This document shows, one piece after another, positions 59,001-64,000 of a DNA stretch of 64,000 bases. The stretch's first letter is position 1, and each line of letters starts with the position of its first letter. Below the pieces are notes generated by a model, which saw nothing but the letters and a program-made list of their open reading frames with translations, ran no database searches and had not been told where the DNA came from. Source of the stretch: Anisakis pegreffii (lineage: Eukaryota > Nematoda > Chromadorea > Rhabditida > Anisakidae). Where the stretch lies: the NCBI GenBank assembly GCA_035041965.1, contig JAPYMA010001982.1, positions 22,733-86,732 of the forward strand, read 5' to 3'. The position numbers were made by a program, and so were the translations under genes.

Positions 59001-62000
59001 CGATTGGTGTAAAGAAATTGATATGTTACTGGTCAAGGCTGAGGGTACGGTAGGTTAGAATGTACCAACCTCTATAGCATCAGAAAAATAGCCATATCTC
59101 CTCGCAGAGGCGGAGTTTTACGGTGAGCCTACATTCTTAGAAAGCAGAGACCTATGGGGTCAGTGATATACAAACATCGGTAGCATGTTTTCCGGGCAAA
59201 CTTGAGAAGACGGCAGGCTTGAATGTATCAAACGTATATTTCTATAGTAATGTATAAGAAGCATTGATCTATAGTGATCAATGTGCATATCAATGAGCAC
59301 CTCAGTACTAGTTGAGATAGGTTCAATAAAACAGCTATACCTCCTCAACTAAGCAAAATCGCCCGACAAAATATATATTTTTCTGAATGCAGAGATTCGA
59401 ATGTACCAACCTCTATAGCATCAGAAAAATAGCCATATCTCCTCGCAGAGGCGGAATTTTACGGTGAGCCTACATTCTTAGAAAGCAGAGATTCTGCCCG
59501 ATCGAATGATGTACAAACATCGGTATGTTACCGGTCAAACTTGAGAAGACGGTAGGCTTGAATGTATCAAACGTATATTTCTATAGTAATGTATAAGAAG
59601 CATTGATCTATAGTGATCAATGGCATATCAATGATCACCTCAGTACTAGTTGAGATAGGTTCAATAAAACAGCTATACCTCCTCAACTAAGCAAAATCGC
59701 CCGACAAAATATATATTTTTCTGAATGCAGAGATCCTGCTTGATCAAATGGTGTAAAGAAATTGATGTGTTACTGGTCAAAGCTGAGGGTACGGTAGGTT
59801 AGAATGTACCAACCTCTATAGCATCAGAAAAATAGCCATATCTCCTCGCAGAGGCGGAATTTTCCGGTGAGCTTTCATTTTAAGAAAGCAGAGATTCTGC
59901 TGGATCGAATGATGTACAAACATTGGTATGTTTCCGGGCAAACTTGAGAAGACGGTAGGCTTGAATGTATCAAACGTATATTTCTATAGTAATGTATAAG
60001 AAGCATTGATCTATAGTGATCAATTGCATACCAATGAGCGCCTCAGTACTAGTTGAGATAGGTTCAATAAAACAGCTATACCTCCTCAACTAAGCAAAAT
60101 CGCCCGACAATATATATATTTTTCTGAATGCAGAGGTTCTGCTTGATCGATTGGTGTAAAGAAATTGATATGTTACTGGTCAAGGCTGAGGGTACGGTAG
60201 GTTAGAATGTACCAACCTCTATAGCATCAAAAAAATAGCCATATCTCCTCGCAGAGGCGGAGTTTTCCGGTGAGCATACATTCTTAGAAAGCAGAGATTC
60301 TGCTGGATCGAATGATGTACAAACATCGGTATGTTTTCGGGCAAACTTGAGAAGACGGTAGGCTTGAATGTATCAAACGTATATTTCTATAGTAATGTAT
60401 AAGAAGCATTGATCTATAGTGATCAATTGCATATCAATGAGCACCTCAGTACTAGTTGAGATAGGTTCAATAAAACAGCTATACCTCCTCAACTAAGCAA
60501 AATCGCCCGACAAAATATATATTTTTCTGAATGCAGAGATTCTGCTTGATCGATTGGTGTAAAGAAATTGATATGTTACTGGTCAAGGCCGAGGGTACGG
60601 TAGGTTAGAATGTACCAACCTCTATAGCATCAGAAAAATAGCCATATCTCCTCGCAGAGGCGGAATTTTACGGTGAGCCTACATTCTTAGAAAGCAGAGA
60701 TTCTGCCCGATCGAATGATGTACAAACATCGGTATGTTACCGGTCAAACTTGAGAAGACGGTAGGCTTGAATGTATCAAACGTATATTTCTATAGTAATG
60801 TATAAGAAGCATTGATCTATAGTGATCAATTGCATATCAATGAGCACCTCAGTACTAGTTGAGATAGGTTCAATAAAACAGCTATACCTCCTCAACTAAG
60901 CAAAATCGCCCGACAAAATATATATTTTTCTGAATGCAGAGATTCTGCTTGATCGATTGGTGTAAAGAAATTGATATGTTACTGGTCAAGGCTGAGGGTA
61001 CGGTAGGTTAGAATGTACCAACCTCTATAGCATCAAAAAAATAGCCATATCTCCTCGCAGAGGCGGAGTTTTCCGGTGAGCATACATTCTTAGAAAGCAG
61101 AGATTCTGCTGGATCGAATGATGTACAAACATCGGTATGTTTTCGGGCAAACTTGAGAAGACGGTAGGCTTGAATGTATCAAACGTATATTTCTATAGTA
61201 ATGTATAAGAAGCATTGATCTATAGTGATCAATTGCATATCAATGAGCACCTCAGTACTAGTTGAGATAGGTTCAATAAAACAGCTATACCTCCTCAACT
61301 AAGCAAAATCGCCCGACAAAATATATATTTTTCTGAATGCAGAGATTCTGCTTGATCGATTGGTGTAAAGAAATTGATATGTTACTGGTCAAAGCTGAGG
61401 GTACGGTAGGTTAGAATGTACCAACCTCTATAGCATCAGAAAAATAGCCATATCTCCTCGCAGAGGCGGAATTTTCCGGTGAGCTTTCATTTTAAGAAAG
61501 CAGAGATTCTGCTGGATCGAATGATGTACAAACATTGGTATGTTTCCGGGCAAACTTGAGAAGACGGTAGGCTTGAATGTATCAAACGTATATTTCTATA
61601 GTAATGTATAAGAAGCATTGATCTATAGTGATCAATTGCATACCAATGAGCGCCTCAGTACTAGTTGAGATAGGTTCAATAAAACAGCTATACCTCCTCA
61701 ACTAAGCAAAATCGCCCGACAATATATATATTTTTCTGAATGCAGAGGTTCTGCTTGATCGATTGGTGTAAAGAAATTGATATGTTACTGGTCAAGGCTG
61801 AGGGTACGGTAGGTTAGAATGTACCAACCTCTATAGCATCAAAAAAATAGCCATATCTCCTCGCAGAGGCGGAGTTTTCCGGTGAGCATACATTCTTAGA
61901 AAGCAGAGATTCTGCTGGATCGAATGATGTACAAACATCGGTATGTTTTCGGGCAAACTTGAGAAGACGGTAGGCTTGAATGTATCAAACGTATATTTCT

Positions 62001-64000
62001 ATAGTAATGTATAAGAAGCATTGATCTATAGTGATCAATTGCATATCAATGAGCACCTCAGTACTAGTTGAGATAGGTTCAATAAAACAGCTATTCCTCC
62101 TCAACTAAGCAAAATCGCCCAACAAAATATATATTTTTCTGAATGCAGAGATCCTGCTTGATCGATTGGTGTAAAGAAGTTGATATGTTACTGGTCAAAG
62201 CTGAGGGTACGGTAGGTTAGAATGTACCAACCTCTATAGCATCAGAAAAATAGCCATATCTCCTCGCAGAGGCGGAATTTTACGGTGAGCCTACATTCTT
62301 AGAAAGCAGAGATTCTGCCCGATCGAATGATGTACAAACATCGGTATGTTACCGGTCAAACTTGAGAAGACGGTAGGCTTGAATGTATCAAACGTATATT
62401 TCTATAGTAATGTATAAGAAGCATTGATCTATAGTGATCAATGGCATATCAATGAGCACCTCAGTACTAGTTGAGATAGGTTCAATAAAACAGCTATACC
62501 TCCTCAACTAAGCAAAATCGCCCGACAAAATATATATTTTTCTGAATGCAGAGATTCTGCTTGATCGATTGGTGTAAAGAAATTGATATGTTACTGGTCA
62601 AGGCTGAGGGTACGGTAGGTTAGAATGTACCAACCTCTATAGCATCAGAAAAATAGCCATATCTCCTCGCAGAGGCGGAATTTTCCGGTGAGCTTACATT
62701 CTTAGAAAGCAGAGATTCTGCTGGATCGAATGATGTACAAACATCGGTATGTTTCCGGGCAAACTTGAGAAGACGGTAGGCTTGAATGTATCAAACGTAT
62801 ATTTCTATAGTAATGTATAAGAAGCATTGATCTATAGTGATCAATTGCATATCAATGAGCACCTCAGTACTAGTTGAGATAGGTTCAATAAAACAGCTAT
62901 ACCTCCTCAACTAAGCAAAATCGCCCGACAAAATATATATTTTTCTGAATGCAGAGATTCTGCTTGATCGATTGGTGTAAAGAAATTGATATGTTACTGG
63001 TCAAGGCTGAGGGTACGGTAGGTTAGAATGTACCAACCTCTATAGCATCAGAAAAATAGCCATATCTCCTCGCAGAGGCGGAATTTTCCGGTGAGCTTAC
63101 ATTCTTAGAAAGCAGAGATTCTGCTGGATCGAATGATGTACAAACATCGGTATGTTTCCGGGTAAACTTGAGAAGACGGTAGGCTTGAATGTATCAAACG
63201 TATATTTCTATAGTAATGTATAAGAAGCATTGATCTATAGTGATCAATGGCATATCAATGAGCACCTCAGTACTAGTTGAGATAGGTTCAATAAAACAGC
63301 TATACCTCCTCAACTAAGCAAAATCGCCCGACAAAATATATATTTTTCTGAATGCAGAGATCCTGCTTGATCAAATGGTGTAAAGAAATTGATGTGTTAC
63401 TGGTCAAAGCTGAGGGTACGGTAGGTTAGAATGTACCAACCTCTATAGCATCAGAAAAATAGCCATATCTCCTCGCAGAGGCGGAATTTTCCGGTGAGCT
63501 TTCATTTTAAGAAAGCAGAGATTCTGCTGGATCGAATGATGTACAAACATTGGTATGTTTCCGGGCAAACTTGAGAAGACGGTAGGCTTGAATGTATCAA
63601 ACGTATATTTCTATAGTAATGTATAAGAAGCATTGATCTATAGTGATCAATTGCATATCAATGAGCACCTCAGTACTAGTTGAGATAGGTTCAATAAAAC
63701 AGCTATACCTCCTCAACTAAGCAAAATCGCCCGAGAACATATATATTTTTCTGAATGCAGAGATTCTGCTTGATTGATAGGTGTAAAGAAATTGATATGG
63801 ATCGAATGATGTACAAACATTGGTATGTTTCCGGGCAAACTTGAGAAGACGGTAGGCTTGATCAATGCATATCAATGAGCGCCTCAGTACTAGTTGAGAT
63901 AGGTTCAATAAAACAGCTATACCTCCTCAACTAAGCAAAATCGCCCGACAATATATATATTTTCTGAATGCAGAGGTTCTGCTTGATCGATTGGTGTAGA
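53046..64000 (+). repeat. 403-bp satellite array, about 27 units, open at the window end
   Basis: Landmarks such as AGCCATATCTCCTCGCAG recur every 402-403 bp from 53046 (53448, 53851, 54254 ...). Each unit has part A (about 240 bp, starting AGCCATATCTCCTC) and part B (about 163 bp, starting AGCTATACCTCCTC), which align to each other: both continue with GCAGAGATTCTGCT, ACGGTAGG and CTATAG. Part A has an extra block of about 80 bp (CTATAGTGATCAATTGC to GGTTCAATAAAAC). No ORF runs through a unit. Copies near 59150-59400 and 63790-63880 are rearranged. Function unknown. Confidence 0.97.

Noticed and set aside
53046..64000. CRISPR-like regular repeats
   Set aside because: The units are 403 bp with no short repeat and unique spacer pattern, in a eukaryotic genome; this is satellite DNA.

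Overview
The window is eukaryotic nuclear DNA, most likely from a roundworm (nematode). It has AT-rich sequence, many-exon genes with introns from tens of bases to more than 3 kb, TTTCAG-type splice acceptors, and a strong acceptor 46 nt before one start codon that could take a spliced leader. Genus and species cannot be read from the sequence. The first 13.4 kb holds no recognisable gene, only dispersed repeats, microsatellites and palindromes.

Three protein genes were rebuilt exon by exon by checking splice sites, reading phase and family motifs. (1) Plus strand 13422-18619: a five-exon gene for a small multi-pass membrane protein with PPxY/LPxY motifs and a Ser/Thr-rich tail, loosely like LAPTM4/5; every exon junction is phase-consistent. 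(2) Minus strand 38667-22297: the catalytic subunit of mitochondrial DNA polymerase gamma (POLG), about 22 exons and about 1218 residues, with all three exonuclease and all three polymerase motifs intact. (3) Plus strand 41864-51648: SART3/Prp24-type U4/U6 snRNP recycling factor, 15 exons and about 955 residues, with acidic N-terminus, HAT repeats, two RRMs and a C-terminal LSm-interaction motif. POLG and SART3 are divergent, about 3.2 kb apart; the membrane gene and POLG converge.

POLG introns carry much other material: three tandem tRNA-Val(TAC) genes on the opposite strand, an LTR-retrotransposon gag fragment, tRNA-Thr-derived SINE-like elements with fold-back arms, and a TTAA-flanked inverted-repeat element filled with a 51-bp tandem repeat. 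At least four short dispersed repeat families recur through introns and intergenic DNA: a TAGCCAGC family (6 copies), an AATCAGC family (about 8), a GCCTAA fold-back family (4) and the SINE family (4).

The last 11 kb (53046-64000) is a satellite array of a 403-bp unit. The unit is itself a diverged dimer of two related halves, and the array shows higher-order repeats and two rearranged zones. It starts exactly where an AATCAGC-family copy ends and runs past the window edge.
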